This document shows positions 1 to 11,289 of a DNA stretch of 64,000 bases, piece by piece (the stretch's first letter is position 1; the number at the start of each line of letters is the position of its first letter). The notes beneath the pieces were generated by a model. It did no database searches. It was not told the DNA's origin and worked only from the letters and a program-made list of their open reading frames with translations. Source of the DNA: Leptasterias polaris (lineage: Eukaryota; Echinodermata; Asteroidea; Forcipulatida; Asteriidae); assembly GCA_037783415.1 (NCBI GenBank), contig JAZGTN010000008.1, positions 1,497,501 through 1,561,500 on the forward strand, in the 5' to 3' direction. The translations under genes were made by a program, and so were the position numbers.

Positions 1-635
1 AAACAGTGAACAAATTTAAGGTTTTTCCCCACTTTTACCTTCCCTTTAAAAGAGGAGCTCCAAGGTCGAATTCAGTTTCCCCCCCCCCCCCGATAATTAC
101 AAATTCTTTGTTTATCAGGCAATCATTTGCTCACTACGTTCTGAAAAATGTAGCCGAACGGGCTTAAACTGTGTGCAAACGGAGTGGACGTAGTAGCTTT
201 TTTACGGTCTGTTTACGAACTTCATGGACGGGCTCGGACGGGTTTGATCGCGAATGGTGCTCCAGAACTTTGAGCCTGCTCAAAATTTTCGGGCGACCAT
301 CCTGTCCTGCAATTAGACGGATTGACAACGTACTTAAAACGAGATGGACATACTACGAACGGAATTGCCGTACTTGGAACGAAGTAGAACTAGTTACGAA
401 CCGGTTTAAACTGACTACAGACGGGCTTGGACTGAGGTTACAGGCAATTTTCCCCGATCTGAAATTGATATAAACGGACTGCAGACGGGAAAAAACGAGA
501 TGGACAGGTCACATTATAGACATTGTCCGGCCAAAGCTATACGTTCTAGCCAGACCACAACCCGATTAACGATTTTGTTAGGACAGGTTCGGACGTTTTT
601 AGAACTAGTTTGGTGTGACTGAGGCTTAAGCTTAC
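1..635. other. HLCS intron at the window edge, no gene
   Basis: Begins with a fragment of the 26.6-kb TTAA element family (about 40-85) and a C10 tract. From about 150 to 510 it shows a loose recurrence of GACGG/ACGAAC motifs (ACGAGATGGACA occurs twice). The open frame at 171-473 shows no known domain. Confidence 0.5.
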
Positions 636-750
636 CAATGATAGCATGAAAGTTGTTGTCCATGAAGCTTGAGTTGACAATGACACCTCCTAGTTTCATC
701 TTGTCACCGTAATAGATGTCATTAGGCCACTTGACTCGTATGTCGAGGTT
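636..750 (-). CDS. HLCS: HLCS exon h (KWPND catalytic motif)
   Basis: A 115-base exon between acceptor GTAATGTAG and donor GTAAGC. It reads NLDIRVKWPNDIYYGDKM, then KLGGVIVNSSFMDNNFHAIIG, which carries the family hallmark KWPNDI and the lysine of M-K-[LI]-GG that contacts biotinyl-AMP. It leaves one base (G) over, so at least one more exon, carrying the rest of the catalytic domain ('CGFNV…') and the small C-terminal domain, must lie to the left of the window. Confidence 0.95.
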
Positions 751-1129
751 CTACATTACAATAGGAGATAAAAATTAGAGTGAGAGAGTCAATTTAGGGT
801 AACACTGAAACTATCTTTCTTAAAAACAATCAACGACTACTGTTTTCCATTTTCTTGACAGGCATAAAAAAATTCCTGTTTTTATTTATAAAGATATAAT
901 TGCATTTATACCTTTGTGATGACCCCGAAAAATGTATATCCGAAAGCCTACTTTGTTATAAAGATGGTAATGGTAGTGAGCATTCTGTGAAATTATTTTG
1001 TCTGAAGCGCCCTCGTTCAGTTGTTGATTACCAACCAATAAAGGTATGTCAACCAAAAGCCTCCTAAGACTGCTTGAAAGCTACTTTTAGAGATTCAAAT
1101 TTCTGTGATGTCCGTTTCTGAATACTGGT

Positions 1130-1470
1130 AATAAAAATAATAGTGGCTTCTTATATAGCGCTCAGGTCCGTCACTCAGTGACGCTCATGGCGCTTCAACA
1201 TTATTACCCCTGGTCACTGGGCCATTTTTGTGTCATTCCTTTAACCATCTCAGCTCCCTGGGGAGTATACAGCCTGTGCTGCAATATATGCGCTACTAAG
1301 CTAAATCAATCACAAGAACCATCTCTGCCCTCACAGGTACCCATTTTACTCCTGGGTGATGAGAAGCAATTATAGTTAAGTGTCTTGCTCAAGACTCGAA
1401 CCCACACTCTGCTGATCAGAAACACCAGAGCTTGGATCCGGTGCTCTTATCCGCTCGGCCACGACACGCT
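1130..1470 (-). mobile_element. tRNA-derived SINE, subfamily A
   Basis: Minus-strand element. The tRNA-like head (GTGTCGTGGCCGAGCGGATA, B box GGGTTCGAGTC) is at the right. The body contains GGGTACCTGTGAGGGCAGAG and ends in GAGCGCTATATAAGAAGCC and an AT tail. About 20 bases around the end of the tRNA-like head are deleted near 1388. Confidence 0.85.
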
Positions 1471-1647
1471 ACCCACTGTCACCTTACTAAAGAGTGGATG
1501 GATTTGACGTTCTTGATGAAAGTACTGCTTTGAAAGACAGTTTGTTTTTGCTGTTTTCTCAACAAGTAGAATCTGTATTCAGCTCAAACTTTCACAGGTG
1601 ACTTTTACTAGTATTGTATCTTTCTTGATAACTTGCCTATAATAGAC

Positions 1648-2356
1648 TCTGCAAGTCTCGCGCGTATCCAAACGAGAAAACACGTCAAACGAAGAACATT
1701 TTTATTTCTGAAATTAAATCTTTGTTTTAAAATACATCTCATGACAAAATCTGAACAATCTGAAAAAATCTGAACAACAAAAATAAATCATTTCAATTTT
1801 ATGAAAAGTTTCAGCTTTTGAAAAAAAAATCACAATAGTGTGTATATTATTATTGAAAACATTTTTAAAACTCTGGGACAAGGATGCCTATTTGATGTTA
1901 ACTTTTTAGAAACCCCTTACGCGGATTCATGAAGGTCAAACGGGTCTTAAATGGACCCGTATCGCAGTTTAAAGAGGATGCTGACGCCTCAACAACCATA
2001 GACTGCAATGAAAAGGGTTTGCTTTGCAATTACAGCATCTGGCGATTATACATAATTGCGCATCCAAAACAAGCGTTTACGTAAGTTTTATGATCGGAGG
2101 CGAGCACAAAATTCTTAATTTTGTGCAATAACCGGAAGCCGAGGTTTTTCTTCGTTATATTGTTGAATTGGTTTTACTTTCATATTTTGTTATCACTTAG
2201 TATTACATTCCCAACAACATGTATACTTTTCTAGGTCATAACCTACGCTAAACTAAAATAATTGACGAAACAAAATCTCGCCCACGTAAAACTCCATATG
2301 GTTGGGACCACTATGGTCCCGGAAGTTCGAATGCGCGCGAGACTTGCACAGTCTAT
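1648..2356. mobile_element. 0.7-kb palindrome-ended element, second copy
   Basis: The ends are GCAAGTCTCGCGCGTATCC and TTCGAATGCGCGCGAGACTTGC. The interior matches 5907-6605 in reverse complement at high identity, including GGACCCGTATCGCAGTTTAA and AAGCGTTTACGTAAGTTTTA. No tRNA-like units flank this copy. A fragment of the same end lies at 7162-7200. Confidence 0.75.
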
Positions 2357-2890
2357 TCAGGATTATGTTGACAAAAATCAATCTACATGTATGACCATTA
2401 ACATCAATTACACTTGTGTATGTACATGTATACATGTAGCAATGGGAGAATGGGTTTTGGTGTTTATGTTCCTCTCTGTCTGTAAAAGGTATGGAATGGG
2501 AGAAAATATGTCTAAACCTAACCGAGCCCAAGATAGTTTTATATGTGATGATCCATGCTGAAAGCAGGCACTTTTGGCCAAAACTTTTAACTGGATTTAC
2601 ATGTATTTGCTCAACGATTAGATGAAGTCAGAGACTTCAAAACCCACCTATTTGGGGTCTATAGAATGTTGAAGAATCGCATCACACTGATAATCAAGGC
2701 CGATGTTCGGCTTGTCTTCACTTTTACTGCCATTTCGCAAGTTCCGAGAAGCACCTAGTTTGGGGGTGGGGCATCACCTTATAATTCAAGAGATTGTGAC
2801 ATTTGCTGTTCTCTGTCTGGGAATGACATTGTCTTTTCCTGCCTTTGATGTTTCTTGCTTTTGTGAGCCATTGGCAATATGGGATTAAGG

Positions 2891-3073
2891 TTAACCCTCC
2901 TACTGTTCGCAACATTTTCAAGTGAGTTGACCAACCATTTGAAACCATTCAACTGCCAAAGTTGTGTATGGTGGCACAACTGTGCACAGAACTAACTGCA
3001 AGGCTGGCATAGCTTATCTATCATTCAAAACCACAGTGAATGGTATTGAATGGTCAGACAGTAAGAGGGTTAA
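2891..3073. mobile_element. TTAA element, 'TTAACCCTCCTACTGT' family
   Basis: The left end is TTAACCCTCCTACTG, the right end CAGTAAGAGGGTTAA, with TTAA on both sides; 183 bp. A second copy in inverted orientation lies at 31365-31579. The open frames across it (2724-2979, 2964-3209) are by-products. Confidence 0.85.
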
Positions 3074-3308
3074 TGAACAAAAACCTGTAAACCTCTGCCA
3101 CTGTCATGCCAGGATTCTAAACATTGAATGTCTGGTTTGCGTTAGCGTTCACTACTGGTTTTGCGCATGCGCAATCGTCTCATGGAATTCCATATACTAT
3201 TCCGTATAGAATTCAAGAGATAGAGCGGATTAGATACATGTTGAAATAACCCGTTTCTCCCTCCCACAGATACAGCACCGTTTCCTTTCAATCCCTACAT
3301 GTACCTAC

Positions 3309-3469
3309 CTCATATCCTTTGATTGTACGGACAGCCTCCACAACGGCTACAGCTGCAATGTGCTGAAGGAACGGGAGTTTATCAGCAAGCTCTGTGCCAG
3401 ATGGTACGCGCACATGAAGCGAGAACATCGCACAACCGATCGGACCCAGCCATTTATTCCCACCACGCC
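3309..3469 (-). CDS. HLCS: HLCS exon g (biotin-binding loop, GRGG-W motif)
   Basis: A 161-base exon between acceptor CTTTCATCAG and donor GTAGGT. It completes the loop GKGRGGNKWLGPIGCAM and continues LHVRVPSGTELADKLPFLQH and [16 protein letters not shown]. These align residue for residue with vertebrate 'GKGRGGNVWLSPVGCAL…[22 protein letters not shown]'. The Arg/Gly loop binds biotin and biotinyl-AMP in this enzyme family. In the loop, Ser of 'WLSP' is Gly here. A plus-strand open frame at 3323-3559 covers the same bases and hides the exon. Confidence 0.95.
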
Positions 3470-3993
3470 CTGATGAAAGAAGAGAAGGTCAAGAAGTTTT
3501 GGGAACATTGCACAATACTCTTTACCCCCATCCCACTGGTCAATGATACAATGCGATAAAACACTCAGGAAGATTTTTGCAAATCAATCTTTCTTCGCAT
3601 TCCCAAAAAACCAAAACATACAAGAAAACTGATCAGAGCTAAACTTAATCAAAGTCCAATCGACTCTACACCCACCATACAGCTCTCCCCTCCCGCTTCC
3701 CAGTTCCTAATGACTCTGGTTTAGAGGAAGGTCATAATGTAGCTGACCTAATCATGATGTAGATTAGAAATCCTTATCTCCTTATATTGGAGGAACAAAT
3801 CAAAAACAAACAAGGATTTCACTCAAAATAACCGTCTATAGACTTTAACCATAACTTTGAGTCAGGCCGGTGAAAAGTTTTGCAAACTGAAGGCCATATC
3901 ACACATTTTTCAGCAACTTGAAGGCAACCAAATGCACTATGGATTCTTGACAGCAAGAGAAGTTTGAATGGATTTGAAATCTTCTGAAAACTA

Positions 3994-4346
3994 AATAATA
4001 ATATCGGCTCTTATAAAGTTATATAGCGCAATTCCAAAGAATGATCATTGCGCTTCACACTTTATTATCCCCTGGTCACTGGGCCATTTATTTCATTCCT
4101 AAAACCATCTCAGCTCCCTGGGGAGTATACAGCCTGTGCTACCAAAGCGCACTAAGCTAAATCATTCACAAAAACCATCTCTGCCCTCACAGGTACCCAG
4201 TTTACCCCTGGGTGAAGAGAAGCAATTATAGTTAAGTGTCTTGCTCAAGGACACAAGTGTCATGACCGGGATTCGAACCCACACCCTGATGACTCAGCCA
4301 CCAGAACTTGAGTCCGATGCTCTTAACCGCTCGGCCACAACACGAC
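3994..4346 (-). mobile_element. tRNA-derived SINE, subfamily A
   Basis: Complete copy on the minus strand, from a GTGTTGTGGCCGAGCGG head at the right to an ATTATTATT tail at the left. It lies in the HLCS intron between exons f and g. The open frame at 4241-4450 is part of it. Confidence 0.85.
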
Positions 4347-5122
4347 ATGATTTGACTTTCCTCACTCTATCAAAATCCAACACCATACGGCAACTAAACA
4401 CCAAAACTGTTGGAACTCTGATTATGGCAGTTTTTTCTAGTCCCATGTGAAGGGTTCTTATGATTTACAAACTTACCCTATCTTGTTCTGCCTCCATTAT
4501 TATGAATGGGCTGCCGAGTCGGAGTCGACGGATGGTGGAGAGGTGTGTCTGCCCTTTTGGGTGGCTGTGTACTAACAACCAACACCTTTGTGGACACACT
4601 TGCTCAAATTATTATAAACTACTACTATTCCTAAGCTAACTTACGATGAATAAATATACACCTACTCTAAACCATGGAGGAAGGAAACTAAAGTAATACC
4701 TAAGCTAAGGAAAAGACCTCATGAAATGTGCTGGCAGGACTAAACTAAAAACACTTGTGTCCACTCTGGTAGTCTTGCAGAGAAGAATGAGTGTGTGTGC
4801 ACACCCAGCTATTATCATTCTATCCTCAGTGTCCTGCCTAATCATGCATGAAATAACAATAGGCTACCTGCATGCTTAGGTACCCTGGAGTATCCAGGTA
4901 TAGATTTAAATAAAGCCACTGTGGACTAGAGGCGGTGACTTAGTACAAAGAGCGGTCACTACACATGTAAAGCTTGGTCAGTTTACTAGCGCAGTCCTCA
5001 GTCCAAAAGAATCAAACAAAAACACTAAGTTTGACTTGAAAGGTTTGCGATGGTTTGGGTGAACACTCCCACAAATGTCCCACTTGTGATCGTCTTTACA
5101 GCAGTCGGCACTAGATGCTTAC

Positions 5123-5190
5123 CTTTTCCTTGGGTCATACGGGTTGCTATGGTGACCACACTGACGTCTTCCGGCACCTTGAACATGAAG
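5123..5190 (-). CDS. HLCS: HLCS exon f (small catalytic exon)
   Basis: A 68-base exon between TTTGTTTCAG and GTAAGC. Read in the frame left by exon e it gives S-FMFKVPEDVSVVTIATRMTQGKG, which aligns with vertebrate '[24 protein letters not shown]'. It carries the first residues (GKG) of the biotin/adenylate-binding loop, which the next exon completes. Confidence 0.92.
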
Positions 5191-5300
5191 CTGAAACAAA
5201 CATAAAATAAATAACGCTCAGGTTATTAAAAGAGAAGAGTCCATTTTAAAATATTCGCACCATTAGTCTAAAAAGCAGGGTTTTAGGTTCCCACGTTGTT

Positions 5301-5680
5301 TTAAAGGTATTATACAGGATTGGAAGAGCTGACAAAATAATCACAGACAGTGTTCATGTTTTGTGTAATCAACCACATACATGAAATAACAAACCTGTGA
5401 AAATAACAAACCTGTGAAAATTTGAGCTCAATTGGTCATCGAGGTCACGAGGAAATAGTGAAAAGAGACCTTATGTGTTTTCTGTTTTTCAAACATGGAG
5501 TTTATTATCGCGCGCGATAAAAACTATTGTTTTACTCATTTCTCAGAAACGATAGCATTTTAGGCAGAAATATTTTAAGGAACCCTTTCTACCATTACTT
5601 ACTTTAAATCATGTAAGTTATGTGTGAATCTGTGAACATTTGTGTTGTTCGATCTTACCAATAGTGTACAGGGCCTTTAA
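5301..5680. mobile_element. TTAA element, 'CTGTACACTATTGGTAA' family
   Basis: The left end is TTAAAGGTATTATACAGGAT, the right end CAATAGTGTACAGGGCCTTTAA, and TTAA is present at both ends. The interior carries TTATCGCGCGCGATAA, a self-complementary core. Copies lie at 15304-15666 and 23784-24146. Non-coding. Ends in TTAA fit piggyBac-like non-autonomous elements. Confidence 0.85.
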
Positions 5681-5705
5681 GCTGTTGTTATTATTATTAT
5701 TATTG

Positions 5706-6690
5706 ATTTTGGGGTTGAACAAAGAAAAATTTACTAGAGCGGGATTTGAACCAACGACCTCCGGTTAAACGTGCCGGCGCTCTACCAACTGAGCTATCTA
5801 GCCCTATGTTGGCGGTCTCCCAATGGCTTCTGACTGGCACCCCCCGAACAAAGATATTGACAAAATAGGGAAACCGCCAACATAGGGCTAGATAGCTCAG
5901 TAGACGGTGCAAGTCTCGCGCGCATTCGAACTTCCGGGACCATAGTGGTCCTAACCATATGGAGTTTTACGTGGGCGAGATTTTGGTTCGTCAATTTTTT
6001 TAGTTTAACATAGTTTATGACCTAGAAAAGTATACATGTTGTTGGGAATGTAGCACTTAAGTGATAACAAAATATGAAAGTAAAACCAATTCAACAATAT
6101 AATGAAGAAAACCCAAGAATTAAACTTGACCTCAGCTTCCGGTTATTGCAAAAAATTAAGAATGTTGTGCTCGCCTCCGATCATAAAACTTACGTAAACG
6201 CTTGTTTTGGATGCGCAATTATAATCGCCAGATGCTGTAATTGCAAAGCAAACCCTTTTCATTGCAGTCTATGGTTGTTCAGGCGTCAGCATCCTCTTTA
6301 AACTGCGATACAGGTCCATTTAAGACCCGTTTGACCTTCACGAATCCGCGTAAGGGGTTTCTAAAAAGTTAACATCAAATAAGCATCCTTGTCCCAGAGT
6401 TTTATTTTTTTAATACCTAATATACACACTATTGTGATTTGTTTTTTCAAAAGCTAAAACTTTTCATAACATTGTAATGATTTATTTTTGTTGTTCAGAT
6501 TTTGTCATGAGATATAATTTAAAACAAAGATTTAATTTCAGAAATAAAAATGTTCTTCGTTTGACGTGTTTTCTCGTTCGGATACGCGCGAGACTTGCAC
6601 AGTCTGTTGGTAGAGCGCCGGCACGTTAAACCAGAGGTCGTTGGTTCAAATCCCGCTCTAGTCAATTTTTCTTTGTTCAACCCAAAATCA
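5706..6690. mobile_element. Composite foldback: inverted tRNA-like units around a 0.7-kb element
   Basis: The outer ~84-bp inverted repeats (5707-5790 and 6606-6690) are tRNA-like, in element sense TAGCTCAGTTGGTAGAGCGC with B box GGTTCAAATCC. They flank an inner element (5907-6605) with its own inverted ends (GTGCAAGTCTCGCGCGC … GCGCGAGACTTGCAC). The inner element recurs inverted at 1648-2356. No coding sequence is credible here. Confidence 0.7.
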
Positions 6691-8934
6691 TTTAAAAATT
6701 TACCCAGTCAGTTTCCCTTGTGGTTTATTATTTGATATTAGTATTATTATTAATTAATTGTCATCATACACAAGAAAATACAATTAAAAATACAAAACAA
6801 GAAACCTACAATAAAAAAGACACTAACTGATGACAGAAACTAAAAAAGAGAATATCACTGCTACCCTGAGGCATTTAGCTCCCGATAAATACAAGGTAAA
6901 AACATTCACTAAAATATTTACAAAAGAAATTCAAAGGAAAATTTGAACAACTTTAAGGAACACGCATTAAAAAGAAATTTTAAAAGCACGCATAAAAATA
7001 AATGAAGAAAGAAAGCATTTGCAAACAATTACAGAAAACTGTTCAAAAATTGATGTATCCATTCGCATATTTATAATGTATTATAGAAAAGTCAATTTGT
7101 AAAAAAACACATGCTGCTAACAAATGCAATGAGTACATAAAACTGCGCGCTTCAATGGAGCCCAGTGTTCGAATTCACGCCAGACTTGCAGTCTGTTGCA
7201 GTCCAAGAGGAAGGGAAACATGTTCCCTTCCGAAAAACAAATTAAGTGTAAAACCATTCAAAGATACAAACATCGTAAAATTTAGTGTTCCGATTATAAA
7301 TAATAATAATAATAACAACATTTATGCTAGAAAACCGCCAAATTTTGAGGCTCAAGGTGCATGAAAATTATTATCCCAGTCACTGTAGTCACTGTAGTCA
7401 CTGGGCCATTGCTCTCAGCTCCCTTGGTATTATACAGCCTGTGCTGCCAAGTAAGTCTTCAAGCTACTGTATATCAAAAAGAAGAATCATCTCTACCCTG
7501 ACAGGTACCAATTTTACCCCTGGGTGATGAGAAGCAATTATAGTTAAGTGTCTTGCTCAAGGACAAATCAGTGTTGTGACCAGAAGACCAGAATTTTCAC
7601 AGAGGGGCGAGCTGTGCGAGGTACCGAGCGCTTGCGCGAGGCGTTCATCAGGGGTCCAAAGGGGGTGGCCCCGAAAATGTTTACATTTTACACCCTTAAA
7701 AATACATATTTTATGGGTTCTAGACACTAACAACATACAATGTATTTTGCTGAATTAGAAGTACACATGTTGAGCCATATATCAAGTTTTTATACCCAGC
7801 CTGCTTATACCTCACAAATTCTAAAATCCTTCATATATCTGGAGCTGACAAGTGAAATGAGACGAGTGTCAAATTTAATCAAATAAAGTATTTGTTATTT
7901 ATTAAATGTAAGTTGTGTAAAATTCTTGCAACTTAATAAGGTAAGTTAGTATTAAGAAAACATAGAATGATCCAGGGATGTGATTCCTCCGGTTTTTGCT
8001 GGAAATTCTTTTTTTTTAAACCAAAAAGTCGACCCGTGTGAATCGTGTAAATCCGGTGAGAAAAATGGGGACACAGATCGCGATACATTTGGTGTGCGAG
8101 CGCTGAACGCAGAAACCTTTGAAAATTGATGGACTTTTAACAAGTCTAATGTGCAGTGAGTCAAGTACCCAGTAGAAGTCAATGTGGTTTGCGCAGTTAC
8201 GCACGTACGGTCCAGACTAAAAAAAAAAAATTATTGGATTGTGCACTGCTCGGAGATGTGCGCTTTCTTTCTTCATTTCCATAAGAAAATCATTTTCTTT
8301 TCTATATCTCCCTCGTGAACACATAAATGTGACAAAAATAATGAAGAAACAGTGGAGAATGATTTGTGAACAACTGGTATGGCGGAGCGGCGTGAAGCGA
8401 GGGTTCTAATGAGCGTCGTTTCTGTCGTACAATAGCGACAAGAAAAATAACACCGCCGCGTGAACGAACGACATGTGTGCTCACAACTTGGCGAGTTAGA
8501 TAAAAAATAAAACACATGCATCAAAAGGAGGAAGTCTGGCTACGTGTACTGATGCGTAACGTAGAGCTATACGTTCTACTATCGTCTGGTTCCTAGGTTT
8601 TTCTAATGCTTTACTCAAAGGATGCGGCAGCAATCAGACGCTGTGAGAATATAATTTGTTCTGCTAACATGGAAAGGGGAAACATCGCTGCATCAAACAG
8701 TCAACTTGAAATAAAAATGACACAACAAGAATTGATCAATCGCGATCGTCGAGGACAAGATTTAACAACACTTTTGATTTTGATAGTTTTCAGTTACGTA
8801 AGAAGAATTCCTTAGTTTTTAAGCTTATTTAGTAGCAAAAAGTACCGGTCGGCAATGTCGTAACATTGCTTGAGAGCCGGTCAGGATTTTTTAGAACTGG
8901 TTAGTGCCGACCAGCCCCGACCAGTGTAGTCACA
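6691..8934. other. HLCS intron, no recognised feature apart from the truncated SINE
   Basis: A-rich, with poly-A-like stretches at 6770-7100. The short plus-strand frames at 7548-7758 and minus-strand frames at 7952-8524 resemble no family I know. A fragment of the 615-bp element family is at 8840-8935. Confidence 0.5.
7298..7582 (-). mobile_element. tRNA-derived SINE, truncated, head missing
   Basis: Body and tail of subfamily A on the minus strand. It retains the TACCTGTCAGGG and CAGGGGTAAAATT motifs and an (ATT)n-rich 3' end at 7298-7318, but the tRNA-like head is absent. A small local triplication of 'CACTGTAGT' is at 7381-7400. Confidence 0.7.
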
Positions 8935-9040
8935 ACACTGGGACAAATGTGTCATGACCGGGGCTCGAACCCACACCCTGATGACTTAACCACCAGAGCT
9001 TGAGTTTGGTGCACCAGACTGCTCAGCCACGACACACCAT
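8935..9040 (-). mobile_element. SINE head (tRNA-like part only)
   Basis: Minus strand, GTGTCGTGGCTGAGCAGTC through the B box GGGTTCGAGCC to CATTTGTCCC. The body is missing. Confidence 0.7.
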
Positions 9041-9213
9041 AAATTATTGCCAATATATAGACCCCTCACTTTGGCTGCATCACTGAGGACAAACAGTTGA
9101 AATGTGCACACATGTACGAGCCACGCACAAGCCTCAGCCAATGGTAGCTCTTTCTTTAGACCTCAGTGAGGGCGCTGCTCAGGCTTGTGATGTCATATGC
9201 AAGGGGGCATTAC

Positions 9214-9482
9214 CTTTCAAAAAGCGTCATGGTGGTTGGTATCACCTCAGTGTACAGCACCACGTTCCCGCATATTTTCGCTGTCAAGTTCTTCTTGTAG
9301 ACGGCAAAGTTGAATGTGCCCTCTGGAGGCGACATCTGGCCAGTGATAACCGGGAGAAGATCAGAGGTCACAGCGGTGACCCCTGTCGGGTCGGGGGAAA
9401 ATTGCATTGTGACATAACGGCTGGGCAGCTTGTTTTCTTTGAGAATCGGCTTGATGGATGACAAAAATGCCGTGGATGCTTT
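9214..9482 (-). CDS. HLCS: HLCS exon e (start of the catalytic region)
   Basis: Exon of 269 bases between acceptor CTACCACAG and donor GTAATG. Readable blocks are KASTAFLSSIKPILKENK, FNFAVYKKNLTAKICGN and VVLYTEVIPTTMTLFE. The last two correspond to vertebrate 'FNLEIYRQNLQTKQLG KVILFAEVTPTTMRLLD', the entry into the biotin/lipoate ligase catalytic domain. It leaves two bases over (AG), which the next exon completes to Ser. The plus-strand open frame over the same bases (9102-9461) is a shadow. Confidence 0.93.
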
Positions 9483-9651
9483 CTGTGGTAGAGAAACAAA
9501 ACGTTTTAATTTACCACAATTGCTTTGTCCTTCGGATGAAACATTACATTAAGCTGCAGGTCCTGTGCACTAGGATTGGTAATGCACGTACAAGAACACT
9601 TATCATGGAAGAGTAGGGGTTAATCCTAGTGTTTCTGGTTCACATTTGTGG

Positions 9652-10067
9652 CGTGTCGTGGTCGAGTGGATAAGAGCACCGAACTCAAGCTTTGGTGTTT
9701 CTGATCAGCAGAGTGTGGGTTCGAATCCCAGTCGTGACACGTGTGTCCTTAAGCAAGACACTTAACCACATGCTTCGTCCTTCGGATGGGACGTAAAGCC
9801 GTAGGTCCCGTGTGTTGTGTAATGCACGTAAAAGAACCCAGTGCACTTATCGTAAAGAGAAGGGGTTCGCCCCGGTGTTCCTGGTTTGATTGGCTGCATA
9901 TTGCGCCACAGCACCTTGTAAACCATTACATGGTGCTATGTAAAGGAATAGGTCTCATACTTCAACACGTAACTCCACATACCTTGTAGGAAAAATACTG
10001 AGCGCTTTGAGACACCCATCGGGAGTATAAAGCGCTATATAAGAACTGCGTATTATTATTATTATTA
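9652..10067 (+). mobile_element. tRNA-derived SINE, subfamily B, full length
   Basis: Plus strand. The head is GTGTCGTGGTCGAGTGGATA with B box GGTTCGAATCC (9718-9728). It has the subfamily-B body CCTTCGGATGGGACGTAAAG and GGTCCCGTGTGTTGTGTAAT, and the tail AAAGCGCTATATAAGAACTG followed by (ATT)n. It lies just upstream (in HLCS sense) of exon e. A body-only fragment of the same subfamily lies at 9520-9640. Confidence 0.88.
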
Positions 10068-10319
10068 CATGATTTAGCAAGCACCCTCCTTTACAGATTT
10101 CGTCAAGCTTGTGACCTACAGTGTTTAAGTTCACTTATGAGGCATCCTTGGTTTCATTCCCTGAAATATATAACAATAATACAAATAATAATACTGTTTC
10201 AGCTACTCACAGTCTCCTATTTATAAATGGACATCCGGGTGAAGAGATACAATTAATATGGATCTATTTCTCGCAATATGTGGTACATGTGTACATGTAC
10301 TTACTACATGTACATTGGA

Positions 10320-10652
10320 GTGTCGTGGCCGAGTGGTTAAGAGCACCGAACTCAAGCTCTTGTGTTTCTGATCAGCAGAGTGTGGGTTCGAGTCCCGGGA
10401 TCGTGACACTTGTGTCCCTGAGCAAGACACTTTACTATAATTGCTTCTCTCCACCCAGGGGTAAAATGGGTACCTGTGAGGGCAGAGATGGTTCTTGTGA
10501 TTGATTTAGCTTAGTAGCGCATTGCAGCACAGGCTGTATACTCCCCAGGGAGCTGAGATGGTTTAAGGAATGAAATAAATGGCCCAGTGACCAGGGGTAA
10601 TAATGAGCGCTTTGAGACGCCCTTGGGTGTGATAAAGCGCGATATAAATCCA

Positions 10653-10683
<31 letters not shown>
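10320..10683 (+). mobile_element. tRNA-derived SINE, subfamily A (duplicated copy 1)
   Basis: Full-length plus-strand element with head GTGTCGTGGCCGAGTGGTTA, B box GGGTTCGAGTCC and tail AAAGCGCGATATAAATCCAT followed by a long (ATT)n. Together with about 110 bp of its 5' flank it recurs at 12651-13133. Confidence 0.9.
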
Positions 10684-11289
10684 GTTCAGATTTCTTTTAA
10701 AGTACATGTAAGCCTTATGGTTGAAAATTATTCTAAATTTGTCAATCATAACCATTGGTGTAGCTTAACTTAAAGCCATAAATCCTTTTTATTACTTAAA
10801 CAAACCCTAAGAGCATTTTATACTGAAACAATTTCCAGTACCATTTCGAGAATGTACAATGTATTTCAAAATATGACAAATGACAACAACAAAACTGATG
10901 CCATTTGGGAAACTCCATCTGCAATACCGGCCGCCCTCCAGGAAAATAAAACAAAGTGTCAAATTCATAAACAGACGACCGATAACTGATGAACGTGGAA
11001 AGGCGACACAAGTTATGCTAACAACAACAAACCAGTTTAAGAAATCATGGAAGTCATCCCCCCCCCCCCCCCCCCCCCCATCAAATCACAGAATAGAGAA
11101 ATACGAAATGCCGATGCATCTTAGACCCAGCTGAGTCTATTAGAGCACATGTATACAGGACACGTTTATACAGCACATGTGGTGTGACGCCTCTACCACC
11201 CCAGTGTGTAATAAACACAGAAAACAGATGACACAACTGTTATAAATCACCAGTGGCCAGGAAAAACAGATTTTGTGAGTCCTGTGGAG

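Noticed and set aside
3323..3559. Plus-strand open frame of 78 codons
   Set aside because: The same bases read on the minus strand give a conserved HLCS exon with proper splice sites, so the plus-strand frame is a shadow.
9102..9461. Plus-strand open frame of 119 codons
   Set aside because: Antisense of HLCS exon e.
9652..9735. Functional tRNA genes at the GTGTCGTGGCCGAGTGG sequences
   Set aside because: They have A and B boxes but imperfect acceptor stems and are always joined to a SINE body and (ATT)n tail.
10435..10755. Minus-strand frame with a poly-Asn run
   Set aside because: It is the antisense of a SINE and its (ATT)n tail.
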